From NCBI GenBank assembly GCA_028287285.1, contig JAQBPY010000073.1:20984-84983 (forward strand): DNA of 64,000 bases. Direction: 5' to 3'. This DNA comes from Gemmatimonadota bacterium (lineage in GTDB: Bacteria > Gemmatimonadota > Gemmatimonadetes > Gemmatimonadales > Gemmatimonadaceae). Under the pieces are notes generated by a model that had not been told where the DNA came from, made no database searches, and worked only from the letters and a program-made list of their open reading frames with translations. Below are positions 43,099 to 52,368 of this stretch, piece by piece; the stretch's first letter is position 1; the number at the start of each line of letters is the position of its first letter. Both the position numbers and the translations under genes were made by a program.

Positions 43099-44198
43099 TG
43101 CTTCCGGGTCACGAGATCGAGGAAGTCGTATGTCTGCGACCACTGGACGGCGAGGGAATAGCCGTTGGCATGGGGCGCCTGCGGATTGTCATTGGGTGCC
43201 CAGTGATCGGCACGGACACCTGCCTTCAGGAGCGTCGTTGCGCCCACCCGATAGCCGGCGCCCAGCTCCACGTCCTGAAATACTACCCGGTTCGCGACCC
43301 AGAAGTTCGTGTTGACCGGCAGGATGAACGGATAATCGTTGCGCTCGTAGCGGCCGGCAATGAAGAGGCGCGGCGTGAGCGTGTATTTCGGCTCGAGATA
43401 GTACAACAGCCCCTTGATGGGCGTGCGCTTCTCGATGTCGTACACACTGTGCGCGAGTTCCGCGTGCCCCTCGAAATACCCCCAGCTCACCTGTGCATCC
43501 GCCGCAACGATGCTCTGCCGGTAATCCCGCCAATCCTTGCCGGCAGGCATCGCATATCCCAGCTCGTCATTGAGGTACGCACCCTTGGTGGCGGACATGC
43601 CAAAACGCACGCCAACCACCGGCGTGATGCCGAAGCCGACCGCCGGCCGCATGGCCGAGCCGGGGTCGGGCACGTACCCTGGCCGGTACAACGGCAGCGA
43701 CACGACACCCGCGCGATAGTCGACGATCCCCGCACTGCCGTCGATGCGACCACCGTAGGGGTACGAAGTGGCATACCCATCTGGTGTACCAACCAGCGGG
43801 TTCCGAAACGACAACTGGCGCGATGCGAATGTGCCCACGATGGGGCGCAGCTTGCCCGCCTCAATCGTGATGGCATCCGACGGCGAATAGCGCACTGCTG
43901 CCTGCTTCACGAACTTTCCGTCGGCACGCTGGTCGCGCAACGGACCAGCCTGCACCGTACCCTCTGCAAAAAACACGAGATTCCGGATCGGCTCGAAGGC
44001 CGACCATACGTCTGCCCGCGCAGCAATACCCGGATGCCCGTTGTTGCGCGCCACCAGCCCCGACGCCGAGTCGGTCTTCCAGAGCTCGAGATCGGTCACC
44101 CCCTGGAACAACAGGCCACCCTGCGCCTCGGCGCGTGACGACAATGCTGCCCCAAGCAGCAATGCAAGCACCGCACGCACTGGTGTGCTAGGAGACAT
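43095..44198 (-). CDS. Porin-like outer-membrane beta-barrel protein
   Basis: 367 residues from the ATG at 44198, which overlaps the kinase stop by 11 bases; a signal peptide ends RAEAQ. The mature part alternates hydrophobic and polar residues in barrel-like strands (NLVFFAEGTVQAG, QAAVRYSPSDAITIEAGKLR, QVSWGYFEGHAELAH, LYYLEPKYTLTPRLFIAGRY). The segment GKLRPIVGTFASRQLSFRNP is like those of small porins (phosphate-porin-like). Transported substance unknown. It is translationally linked to both its neighbours, so it probably serves the same response as the kinase. Confidence 0.78.
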   Translation of the reverse strand: MSPSTPVRAVLALLLGAALSSRAEAQGGLLFQGVTDLELWKTDSASGLVARNNGHPGIAARADVWSAFEPIRNLVFFAEGTVQAGPLRDQRADGKFVKQAAVRYSPSDAITIEAGKLRPIVGTFASRQLSFRNPLVGTPDGYATSYPYGGRIDGSAGIVDYRAGVVSLPLYRPGYVPDPGSAMRPAVGFGITPVVGVRFGMSATKGAYLNDELGYAMPAGKDWRDYRQSIVAADAQVSWGYFEGHAELAHSVYDIEKRTPIKGLLYYLEPKYTLTPRLFIAGRYERNDYPFILPVNTNFWVANRVVFQDVELGAGYRVGATTLLKAGVRADHWAPNDNPQAPHANGYSLAVQWSQTYDFLDLVTRKQ

Positions 44199-46593
44199 CT
44201 GCCGTGGGGAACGCCGCACGGTGTACATCCAGCGCCGAGCGAACGGTGCGGGCAAGCTCGAGTGCGCTGAATGGCTTGCGCAGGAGCACGACGTCTTCAT
44301 CCAGCTCCAGTCGCATTGTTGCATCGTCCACGAATCCCGTCATGTAGATGATGACCGGCGGCGAATATTTCGCGAGGTATCGTTCCACCAACTGCGGCCC
44401 GCTCAGCTGCGGCATCAGGACGTCCGTCAGCAGCACATCGATGTGCTGTTCTGTGCGAGACTGCGTCAATGCCTCGACTCCGCTGCGCGCGGCGATGACG
44501 CGATACCCGCACGCGTCGAGTGTGCGCCGCGCGAAATCGAGCACCGCTTCTTCATCATCGACAAGCAGGATGGTCTCGGTGCCGCGAGGATGCTCCTCGT
44601 TCTCGTCCGTCTCCTGTGCCGCCAAGGGCATTTCAATGACGGCCGGAAAGACGACGGTGAACGTGGTACCCACCCCGACTTCGCTCTCGACCTCGATGGC
44701 CCCGCCGGACTGGATGACGATTCCATATACCGTGGAAAGTCCAAGCCCCGTTCCCTTGCCTACATCCTTCGTCGTAAAGAAGGGCTCGAATATCCGGTCA
44801 CGTACATCCGCCGGCATGCCGCATCCCGTATCCGTCACCCGCAGCACCGCACCAGGCGGTCCGGACACATTGGGCCGATGCGTCGTGGTGATGGTCAGCG
44901 TTCCGCCGCCGGGCATGGCGTCACGCGCGTTGACGGCAAGGTTGAGCAGCACCTGCTCCAGCTGTCCCGGATCAGCCTTCAACCGCACCGGCTCGCCCAC
45001 ATGGACCACCTCGAGCTTGATGTGCGTGCCGATGAGCCGGCGCAGCATGCTCTCCATGCCCTCCACGACCCCCTCGAGATCGAGCACGCGCAGCTGCATC
45101 ATCTGCTTGCGGCTGAACGCGAGGAGCTGATGCGTGAGCGCGGCCGCGCTCCTGGATGCGTCGGAGACGTGTCTCAGATCTTCCGAGACAGGATGCTCCT
45201 TGCCGAGTGTCGCGATGGCTATCTGCGTAAAGCCGGAGATGACGGTGAGCATGTTGTTGAAGTCGTGCGCAATTCCCCCCGCGAGCGTTCCCACTGCCTC
45301 GAGCTTCTGCGACTGCCGCAGCTGTGCCTCGCTCTCGCGAAGCGCCTTTTCTATGCGCTCGCGCTGCTGGATTTCGTCCGTGAGCACCTCGTTCGACGCC
45401 GCCAGCTCGGCGCCGCGACGCTCCAACTCCGTGCGCTTTCCACCCAGCGCGGCCATCAGCTGATCGAACGATTCGTTGAGGGCGCGTATTTCGCGCGACG
45501 CATCTTCCGCATCGAATGCGTGATCGACACGCTCACGCTCCGCGCCGACGCGCATGAAGCGAATGAACCGGCTGAGGGGACGCAGGACGGAGCGGGACAC
45601 GAATCCGGCACCGAGCGCGGCCAGAAGCACCGCGAGCGAGCCATACAGCAGGAAGTCGCGGCGCAGCGCGGCCGTGAGTCCGTTCACGGACGGCGACAGC
45701 GGCTGTAGCAGCGTGATCTTGAGCGGCGTTCCGCGCTGGGTCTGCCCAATGGGAATCACGGCCACGAGATACTCTTCGCCGCCAAGGGTGAGCGAGCTGC
45801 CGGTTGTATCCCTGGATGTCGCGACCGTCTGCGACAGCGCCGCAGGCAACGTGCTGCTGATGATGCGTGGCCCCGCCGAGATGACGACGTCGCCTTCAAA
45901 CGCACGGCGCAGCGATGCCACGAGCGACGAATCAACACGCTCCCCCACGATGATCGTGCCGATCGTGAATCCGTCATTGATCAGCGGCGCGACTCCCACC
46001 CCGTAGAACATGCTGCCCACCTCGAGTCCGGCGAGGTAGGGCTCGTCCGAGATGGTGACGAGTGATGCATCGAGCGCGTGATGCACCGCGGGCAGTGAAG
46101 AGAGATCGAGGCCGCGGAGCGACGAATCCGCATTGCGACGATAGGCCGCGATGACACGTCCATTCTCGTCCGTGGTGAGCAGCGCGCCGCCGCGCAGCCC
46201 TTCACCAACGCGGGCGAGCGCGCCTTCCACGGTGTTCGTGAGGTCTGCACGCTGGGCGTTCCCGGTCTGCTGCTCCCCACGATAGGTCGAAATGGCCGAG
46301 AGCACGATGGGACTCTCGGCGAGCAGCGAGGCGGTGAGCACGAGTTGGCGCCGGTTGTCGCGCTGCAGGGAAACGAGCGTGCGCCCGTTGTGTGCGAGCT
46401 CCTCGGAGATCAGGCGTCTCGCGCTGCGGCGGACTTCGACGTTCAGTGCGGCAAAGGTCCCTGCGGTGACGAGTGCGGCGAGCGCACCGCTCAGGACTCC
46501 CAGCCGAACGCTGAGGCCCGTGCGATAGAACCACCGTCGCAGTCCGGAGGACCGTCGCGGCGGCGCGAGGACGGTGTCGTCAGAGCCTTGCAT
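44188..46593 (-). CDS. Hybrid histidine kinase with periplasmic sensor and receiver domain
   Basis: 801 residues from the ATG at 46593, which overlaps the cupredoxin stop by 14 bases. Two membrane segments (about 30-50 and 325-345) enclose a 270-residue periplasmic sensor region of Cache-like size. HAMP and coiled-coil parts follow. The phosphorylated histidine is H443 (GGIAHDFNNML), with N (NLAVNARDAMPGGG), G1 (DTGCGMP), F (FEPFFTTKD) and G2 (GTGLGLSTVYG) motifs. A C-terminal receiver has its acceptor at D724 (LLTDVLMP). No DNA-binding partner is encoded nearby. It would pass a periplasmic signal, possibly from the cupredoxin, to an unlinked phosphorelay partner. Confidence 0.92.
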   Translation of the reverse strand: MQGSDDTVLAPPRRSSGLRRWFYRTGLSVRLGVLSGALAALVTAGTFAALNVEVRRSARRLISEELAHNGRTLVSLQRDNRRQLVLTASLLAESPIVLSAISTYRGEQQTGNAQRADLTNTVEGALARVGEGLRGGALLTTDENGRVIAAYRRNADSSLRGLDLSSLPAVHHALDASLVTISDEPYLAGLEVGSMFYGVGVAPLINDGFTIGTIIVGERVDSSLVASLRRAFEGDVVISAGPRIISSTLPAALSQTVATSRDTTGSSLTLGGEEYLVAVIPIGQTQRGTPLKITLLQPLSPSVNGLTAALRRDFLLYGSLAVLLAALGAGFVSRSVLRPLSRFIRFMRVGAERERVDHAFDAEDASREIRALNESFDQLMAALGGKRTELERRGAELAASNEVLTDEIQQRERIEKALRESEAQLRQSQKLEAVGTLAGGIAHDFNNMLTVISGFTQIAIATLGKEHPVSEDLRHVSDASRSAAALTHQLLAFSRKQMMQLRVLDLEGVVEGMESMLRRLIGTHIKLEVVHVGEPVRLKADPGQLEQVLLNLAVNARDAMPGGGTLTITTTHRPNVSGPPGAVLRVTDTGCGMPADVRDRIFEPFFTTKDVGKGTGLGLSTVYGIVIQSGGAIEVESEVGVGTTFTVVFPAVIEMPLAAQETDENEEHPRGTETILLVDDEEAVLDFARRTLDACGYRVIAARSGVEALTQSRTEQHIDVLLTDVLMPQLSGPQLVERYLAKYSPPVIIYMTGFVDDATMRLELDEDVVLLRKPFSALELARTVRSALDVHRAAFPTADVS

Positions 46594-47293
46594 CCTCGGC
46601 GGGCGGAGGAATGGGAATGTTGAAGTCGAGCTTGGCCGCTTCACCGGCGACAACGTGCACCGTGCCGGTCACAGGCTTGATGCGCTCGTGCCAGCCCACC
46701 ACAGTGTAGTCGCCCGGCGGCACTCCATCGATGACATACCTGCCATTTTCCATCGGGATGGCAAAAAACGGATTGTCGAGCACGAGCACCACGGCACTCA
46801 TGTCGGAGTGAATGTGGCAGAAGACCTGGACTGCACCGCTCTTGTCGAAGAGCACGCTCTTGGACTGCCCCTTGGGGTAGCGGCCAAGGTCGAACTGCTT
46901 GGCACTGGAGAGGGAGAAGACGTTGTGGTAGACGTCGTCGTCATTGGGAAATTCGACGGTGGCGCCACGAAATACGGGCAGCACGTGCGGCATGAACTGT
47001 TCGTCGCGCTGCGGCACGCTCCCATGGGGCGCCGGCGCGCCATCCGGCACCGGAGCGCGCTGCACGTAGAGCACGACATTCCGCATCTCCGTGCCGGCCG
47101 TGGCGGGCGGACGTGCGCCCGGGCCCGGATCCGCATAGATGCGGAAGCGTGGACGACGATTGGTGAGTGCGGTGGAGAGAAGGACCTGTCCCTCGATGCG
47201 CCCGGTTGCCGGCGCGCGGCGAGCGCCCATCGCGAGCGGTGTGGAAAGAGAAAGCGCACACAGCAGCGCAACGTGAACCGTGGAGCGTGTCAT
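46580..47293 (-). CDS. Secreted cupredoxin-like protein
   Basis: 237 residues from the ATG at 47293 with a signal peptide. The core resembles type-1 copper proteins: VYHNVFSLS gives the first histidine, and VFCHIHSDMS gives the Cys, second His and Met ligands in C-x2-H-x2-M order. The flanking VIDGVPPGDYTVVGWHERIK is a carboxypeptidase-regulatory-like turn. Proteins of this type are often labelled methylamine-utilisation-like, but no such pathway is here. It heads the operon with a hybrid kinase, so copper or a redox partner may be what the kinase reads; this is inference. Confidence 0.85.
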   Translation of the reverse strand: MTRSTVHVALLCALSLSTPLAMGARRAPATGRIEGQVLLSTALTNRRPRFRIYADPGPGARPPATAGTEMRNVVLYVQRAPVPDGAPAPHGSVPQRDEQFMPHVLPVFRGATVEFPNDDDVYHNVFSLSSAKQFDLGRYPKGQSKSVLFDKSGAVQVFCHIHSDMSAVVLVLDNPFFAIPMENGRYVIDGVPPGDYTVVGWHERIKPVTGTVHVVAGEAAKLDFNIPIPPPAEDARL

Positions 47294-47431
47294 CAGCGGC
47301 GCGAGACTCGAGAGTACATGCAACGAGGCAGGCAGCGACATTGCGGCCCGCTTCGACGTGCGGTTGGACCAGGCCCTGCTTCCCCTACTTCCATGGACGC
47401 TTGGCCCGTTGGAAGGGCACCGGGCGCAGCC

Positions 47432-48985
47432 CTATCGCAATGGTGGTGCCGAGCCCGGCGGGCGCCGGTGAGCGGTGGCTTTTTCATAGGAAAATGCGAG
47501 CCCTATGAGTGTCGGCTCGGACCATGCCCTTCCCAAGAGCTGGAGGCCGGTGGGCAGCGTGCCGCGTGTATAGCCCATGGGAACCGTGATGGCCGGAAAG
47601 CCCGTGCTCGGGGAAAAAAGCTGGCTATTGTCTCCAGCGGGGGTGTTGAGGTCGCCGATGAGGCGCGGCGGGTTGCTCCAGGTCGGGTAGACGAGGGCAT
47701 CGAGCTTCAGGGAGTCCATGAGCGCGGTGACGTTCGTTCTGAGCCACGCGCGAAACTCGTCTCGGCTCGTGCATCCCGGATTCTTGTCGGGTGGGATCAT
47801 TTCGGCCTGCGCGCTTTCCAGCCTGGCCTGGATGGTTGGGTGATACCGGCGCGACGAGATCACCTCGGCCAGGGTGTGGACCGGAGCGCGGTCTCCCTGC
47901 CGGGCGAGCCAGTCGTTGATCTCCCACTTGAACGGGTTGCAGCCGCCGGCGGTCCGTTGGCGTGCTTCGAGCCCCGCCACGGCGACCGGGTCGATGATCG
48001 TGGCGCCTTGGCGCCGCATGTCCTCGAGTGCGACGGCAAAGACCTTGAGGATTTCGGGATCAGCGCTGTCGCGGTCGTAGGCTTGGTGGAGGACACCAAT
48101 GCGCGCGCCCTTGAGTGCGTCTGATTTGAGCGCAAGCGCGTAATTGGCGCTATGATCGCGTGCTTGTGACGTTACCCTGTCGCTTGAATCGGGCCCTGAA
48201 ACAACCTGGAAAACTGCAACGGCGTCGGCGACCGTGCGAGCAATTGGCCCGGCAATGTCCGACGCCAAGTTCAATGGCGCGATGCCGTCCCTGCTCGTGA
48301 GGCCCATGGTCGACCGAATGCCTACGAGCGACTGATGGGACGATGGGCCACGGATGGAGTTGCCAGTGTCCGTTCCCAAACCCACTTCGCCCAGGTTCGC
48401 GGCGATTGCCGCAGCGGTTCCGCCGCTGGATCCCGCGGTGACCCGATCGAGCGCATATGGATTTTTTGTGTAGCCCGGCAGGATGGAACTGACGGTCTCG
48501 TACGGCGTGAATGCGAATTCCGCCATGTTGGACTTGGCAAGGACGATGGCGCCGGCCTCGCGAATGCGGCGGACCATGAAGGCGTCCTGCCGGGGAATCA
48601 TGCCCTGGAGTGACAGCGAGCCGGCGGTGGTCTGAAGGTCCTTCGTCTCGAAGTTGTCCTTCACGATCATGGGGATGCAGTGCAGCGGGCCCACCATGCC
48701 GCTGGCCGCCAGCCGTTTGTCCAGCGAATCGGCGACGGCGAGGGCGTTGGGATTGATGGTGATCAGCGAGTTGATGGCGGGGCCGTTCCTGTCGTACGCA
48801 GCAATTCGCGCCAGGTAGGCATTCACCAGCTCTCGGCAGGTGAGGGTGCCGGCGCGCATGGCGGCATGGACGCCAGCGATCGTCGTTTCGGTGACGTCGA
48901 ATGGCTGGCGCGGGCGGGCGGGTGCCTGACCTGTGGCGGCGGTGCTTGCGGCGACGATCAGGAGAGCCGAGAGGAATGGGCGCAT
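47432..48985 (-). CDS. Secreted amidase
   Basis: 517 residues with a signal peptide ending ATGQ. The amidase-signature residues are visible: MIVKDNFETKD supplies the lysine, VTAGSSGGTAAA the cis-Ser and GLGTDTGNSIRGPS the nucleophile Ser. It hydrolyses amides or possibly releases ammonia from peptides in the periplasm; a second secreted amidase occurs at 14771. This one has no extra C-terminal domain. The stop is 138 bases before the cupredoxin gene on the same strand, and glnS follows it upstream in the same orientation. Confidence 0.92.
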   Translation of the reverse strand: MRPFLSALLIVAASTAATGQAPARPRQPFDVTETTIAGVHAAMRAGTLTCRELVNAYLARIAAYDRNGPAINSLITINPNALAVADSLDKRLAASGMVGPLHCIPMIVKDNFETKDLQTTAGSLSLQGMIPRQDAFMVRRIREAGAIVLAKSNMAEFAFTPYETVSSILPGYTKNPYALDRVTAGSSGGTAAAIAANLGEVGLGTDTGNSIRGPSSHQSLVGIRSTMGLTSRDGIAPLNLASDIAGPIARTVADAVAVFQVVSGPDSSDRVTSQARDHSANYALALKSDALKGARIGVLHQAYDRDSADPEILKVFAVALEDMRRQGATIIDPVAVAGLEARQRTAGGCNPFKWEINDWLARQGDRAPVHTLAEVISSRRYHPTIQARLESAQAEMIPPDKNPGCTSRDEFRAWLRTNVTALMDSLKLDALVYPTWSNPPRLIGDLNTPAGDNSQLFSPSTGFPAITVPMGYTRGTLPTGLQLLGRAWSEPTLIGLAFSYEKATAHRRPPGSAPPLR

Positions 48986-49027
48986 CCCCGGATGTATCGA
49001 TTCGTCCTGCGGTCTGCAACCACCTCC

Positions 49028-50704
49028 CTATTTCGTCTTTGCCCAGGAATCCCGCAGGGTCACGGTACGATTGAACACCGGGTGGCCGGGCGCGGAGTCG
49101 ATGACGTCGTTCACGAAGTAGCCTGTGCGTTCAAACTGGTACGCAGATCCGGGCGCGTCCTTCACCACGCTTTCTTCGACGTACGCGCCGCTCACGACCT
49201 TGAGTGAATCGGGGTTCAGGTGCGAGGTGAAGTCACCGTCGTCGCCGTCCATTTCCGGATCGGGCACGGAGAAGAGCTTGTCGTAGAGCCGCACCTCGCA
49301 ATGCACGCCGCGTGCGGCCGACACCCAGTGGATGGTGCCCTGCACTTTCCGGCCATCTGGCGCATCGCCGCCACGCGTGGCCGGATCATACGTGCAATGC
49401 AGCTCCACGACCTCGCCAGCGTCGTTCTTGACCACGCTCTGGCACGTGATGAGATAGCCATAGCGCAGACGGACTTCGCGGCCGGGCGCGAGGCGGAAGA
49501 ACTTCTTGGGCGGCTCCTCCATGAAGTCGTCGCGCTCGATGTAGAGCTCGCGCGAGAATGGAACGCTGCGCGAGCCCGTGAGTGGAACGTCGTGCGGATA
49601 GTACGGCGCCTCGAGCTCCTCGACCTGGCCTTCGGGGTAATTCGTGAGCACGATCCTGATCGGGTTGACGACACACATCACGCGCCGCACGCGCATGTTG
49701 AGGTCGTCGCGAATGGCATGCTCGAACGTGGCGAGCTCCACGCGGGCCGGCTTGCGTGCGACACCGATGGTATCGGCAAAGGCGCGAATGGCGTCGGGCG
49801 TGACCCCTCGGCGGCGGAGTCCGGCGAGGGTGGGCATGCGCGGATCGTCCCAGCCGGTAACGTGGCCTTCGTTTACGAGACGGAGCAGCTTTCGCTTGCT
49901 GACAACCGTGTAGTCCAGCTCCAGGCGCGCAAATTCGATCTGCGTGGGCGGGTTCTCGAATCCCGCTTCGCGCACGAGCCATTCGTAGATGTCGCGGTTG
50001 TCCTTGAACTCCAGCGTGCAGAGCGAGCGCGTGATGCCCTCGATGGCATCGGACAGGCCATGCGCGAAATCATACAGCGGGTAGATGCACCATTTGTCGC
50101 CAAGCCGGTAATGCGAAGCGTGACGAATGCGCAGCAGCAGCGGATCGCGCATGATCATGTTGGGATGCGCCATGTCGATCCGTGCGCGCAGCACGTGGGC
50201 GCCGTCCGGGAACTCGCCCGCGCGCATGCGGCGCAGCAGGTCGAGGTTCTCGCTCGCCGTGCGGTTGCGGTTGGGACTCGGGGTTCCGGGGCTCGTGACC
50301 GTGCCGCGTCCCGCGCGAATGCCCTCTTCGCTCTGCGAGTCCACGTATGCCTTGCCGTTGCTCACGAGCGTTTCGGCGATCTCGTACAGCTGCTCGAAGT
50401 AGTCGCTCGCGTAGCGTTCTTCGTTCCAGGTATAGCCGAGCCACGCGACGTCTTTCCTGATGGCCTCCACGTACTTCATGTCTTCGGTGAACGGATTGGT
50501 ATCGTCGAAGCGCAGGTTGACGCGTCCGCCGAACTCCACCGCAAGGCCAAAGTTGAGGCAGATCGACTTGGCGTGGCCGATGTGGAGGAATCCGTTGGGC
50601 TCGGGAGGAAAGCGCGTAGTGACGGGCCGGCCAAAGCGGCCGGTCTCGACGTCGGCGGCGACGAGCTCGCGGATGAAGTTGTTGCGGGGGGTATCAGCAG
50701 ACAC
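49028..50704 (-). CDS. glnS: Glutamine-tRNA ligase
   Basis: 558 residues, the normal class-I GlnRS length. The ATP-binding HIGH motif is FLHIGHAKSI, and the KMSKS-equivalent is VVSKRKLLRLV. The start segment TRFPPEPNGFLHIGH and the anticodon-binding C-terminal beta-barrels (FFRLAPGREVRLRYGYLITC, VQGTIHWVSAARGVHCEVRL) are typical of GlnRS rather than GluRS. It charges tRNA(Gln) directly with glutamine, implying the cell does not rely only on the GatCAB transamidation route. It is divergent from the MFS gene at 50937. Confidence 0.96.
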   Translation of the reverse strand: MSADTPRNNFIRELVAADVETGRFGRPVTTRFPPEPNGFLHIGHAKSICLNFGLAVEFGGRVNLRFDDTNPFTEDMKYVEAIRKDVAWLGYTWNEERYASDYFEQLYEIAETLVSNGKAYVDSQSEEGIRAGRGTVTSPGTPSPNRNRTASENLDLLRRMRAGEFPDGAHVLRARIDMAHPNMIMRDPLLLRIRHASHYRLGDKWCIYPLYDFAHGLSDAIEGITRSLCTLEFKDNRDIYEWLVREAGFENPPTQIEFARLELDYTVVSKRKLLRLVNEGHVTGWDDPRMPTLAGLRRRGVTPDAIRAFADTIGVARKPARVELATFEHAIRDDLNMRVRRVMCVVNPIRIVLTNYPEGQVEELEAPYYPHDVPLTGSRSVPFSRELYIERDDFMEEPPKKFFRLAPGREVRLRYGYLITCQSVVKNDAGEVVELHCTYDPATRGGDAPDGRKVQGTIHWVSAARGVHCEVRLYDKLFSVPDPEMDGDDGDFTSHLNPDSLKVVSGAYVEESVVKDAPGSAYQFERTGYFVNDVIDSAPGHPVFNRTVTLRDSWAKTK

Positions 50705-50936
50705 GGGGCAGGTGCTCGAGGGACTCGAAAGCTATGTCGCGATTGGGGTTATGTGTACCCGGCGCGGAAGCTATTCCGTGGGCGGCGCCCCCGCAGGCAG
50801 ATTAGGGGCAAAGCGGCTTCCGCCGCCCTCGCGCGCCTGGTGAGTCCGCGTTCAATTCTGCACTTGCCTGCCTCGATGATGCGCCGCGCCGCACAACGGC
50901 TGGTGTGCCCGGCATGAAGATTTCACAAGGACACGC

Positions 50937-52214
50937 ATGGCCTCGCTGACGCGCGCACTACAGCATCGCAATTTCCGGTTGTTTTTTGGCGGCCAGAGCG
51001 TGTCGCTCGTGGGCACGTGGATCACGCGCGTGGCCACGAGCTGGCTCATTTACCGGCTCACGGGATCACTGCTGCTGCTCGGGGTGGTGAGCTTCTGCGG
51101 GCAGATTCCGACCCTGCTGCTGGCGCCCGTTGCGGGTGTGCTGGTGGATCGCTGGAATCGCCACCGCATCCTGGTGATCACGCAGGTGTTGTCGATGCTG
51201 CAGTCTGTCGCGCTCGCGGTCATGGTCTTTACCGGCGACGTGAGCGTCGCGCTGGTGCTCGTGCTCCAGATGATCCAGGGCATCATCAATGCGTTCGACA
51301 CCCCCGCCAGGCAGTCATTCGTGGTGGAGATGATCGAGGACCGCGCCGATCTGCCGAATGCCATCGCGCTGAATTCGTCGATGGTGAATGCGAGCCGCAT
51401 CGTGGGTCCCAGCATTGGCGGCGCAATCATCGCGGCGATGGGTGAAGGATGGTGTTTCACGATCGACGCGGTGTCGTACGTCGCCGTGCTGGTGTCGTTG
51501 TTGGCCATGCAGCTGCCTGAGCGAACGATTCCACCGCGCAAGACACGCATGATGGAGGAGCTGCGTACCGGGTGGGCCTACGTGTCGCAGTTTGCGCCTG
51601 TTCGCTCGTCGCTGCTATTGCTGTCGCTCGTGAGCATCCTGGGCATGCCGTACACGGTGCTCATGCCGGCCATCGCCAGGAATCTCCTGCACGGTGGTCC
51701 GCACACGCTGGGCTATCTCATGACGGCATCCGGTGTTGGCGCGCTGGCGGGTGCTCTGTTTCTCGCGTCGCGGACGTCGGTGCGAGGGTTGGGACGTGTG
51801 ATGCTCCTTGCGACGACCACCTTTGGCGCGGGGCTCGTGTTGTTCTCGTTGTCACGGGTCCTGTGGCTGTCGCTGGCGGTGCTGCCGTTGGTGGGTGGCG
51901 GCATGATGGTCACGCTGGCGGCAACGAATACGATCATTCAGACCATCGTGACGGAGGAACTGCGCGGCCGCGTGATGGCGTTCTATGCGATGGCGTTTCT
52001 TGGCACGGCTCCGATTGGCAGCCTGCTCGCCGGCGTGGTCGCCGATCGTATTGGGCCGAGTCAGACGATCCTGGGCGGCGGGCTCGCGGTGCTGGTGGTT
52101 GCGGTGTGGCTGGCGCGTGAGCTGCCTGATCTGAGGTCGGTGGTGCGGCCGATCTATGTCGAGCGCGGCATCATCGCGGCGGCTGACGTAGAGGGTGGGG
52201 CCAAGGCACTGTAG
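50937..52214 (+). CDS. MFS transporter, EntS/MFS_3-like exporter
   Basis: 425 residues with about twelve membrane helices. MASLTRALQHRNFRLFFGGQ followed by SVSLVGTWITRVATSWLIYR is the characteristic opening of MFS_3/EntS-like exporters; DTPARQSFVVEM and GPSIGGAIIA are further family segments, and the loop LVDRWNRHR lies between helices 2 and 3. The substrate is unknown; relatives export siderophores or drugs across the inner membrane. AAGGACACGC precedes the ATG. The gene stands alone. Confidence 0.9.
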   Translation: MASLTRALQHRNFRLFFGGQSVSLVGTWITRVATSWLIYRLTGSLLLLGVVSFCGQIPTLLLAPVAGVLVDRWNRHRILVITQVLSMLQSVALAVMVFTGDVSVALVLVLQMIQGIINAFDTPARQSFVVEMIEDRADLPNAIALNSSMVNASRIVGPSIGGAIIAAMGEGWCFTIDAVSYVAVLVSLLAMQLPERTIPPRKTRMMEELRTGWAYVSQFAPVRSSLLLLSLVSILGMPYTVLMPAIARNLLHGGPHTLGYLMTASGVGALAGALFLASRTSVRGLGRVMLLATTTFGAGLVLFSLSRVLWLSLAVLPLVGGGMMVTLAATNTIIQTIVTEELRGRVMAFYAMAFLGTAPIGSLLAGVVADRIGPSQTILGGGLAVLVVAVWLARELPDLRSVVRPIYVERGIIAAADVEGGAKAL

Positions 52215-52235
52215 GAGCTGTCGAAATGGACAGTC

Positions 52236-52277
52236 TCTCCCGACACTCGATCGCTCCGCTCACTCGTGCGGGATGAC
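52236..52277 (-). repeat. Dispersed palindromic repeat, family A, copy 5
   Basis: Read on the minus strand it begins GTCATCCCGCACGAGTG and ends TCGAGTGTCGGGAGA, with a slightly longer core than the other copies. It follows the MFS stop and runs into short tandem repeats. Confidence 0.7.
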
Positions 52278-52310
52278 AATCAGCCGGAATGACAATCAGC
52301 CGACAGCCAG

Positions 52311-52355
52311 CCCGGATGACATCAACCCGGATGACATCAACCCGGATGACATCAA
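52311..52355 (+). repeat. 15-bp direct tandem repeat, three exact copies
   Basis: CCCGGATGACATCAA is repeated three times without change (52311-52325, 52326-52340, 52341-52355). Just before it, a degenerate 16-bp duplication (GGATGACAATCAGCC and GGAATGACAATCAGCC) begins at 52271. All contain GGATGAC, the edge of the adjoining family-A element, so the array probably grew from that element. Confidence 0.85.
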
Positions 52356-52368
52356 CCCGAGGCGACGG

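Noticed and set aside
47317..47325. Shared CATGCAACG motif as evidence for a common regulon with the TonB receptor
   Set aside because: Only one arm is present and a 9-mer is expected about once by chance in a window of this size; kept only as a note under the palindrome.
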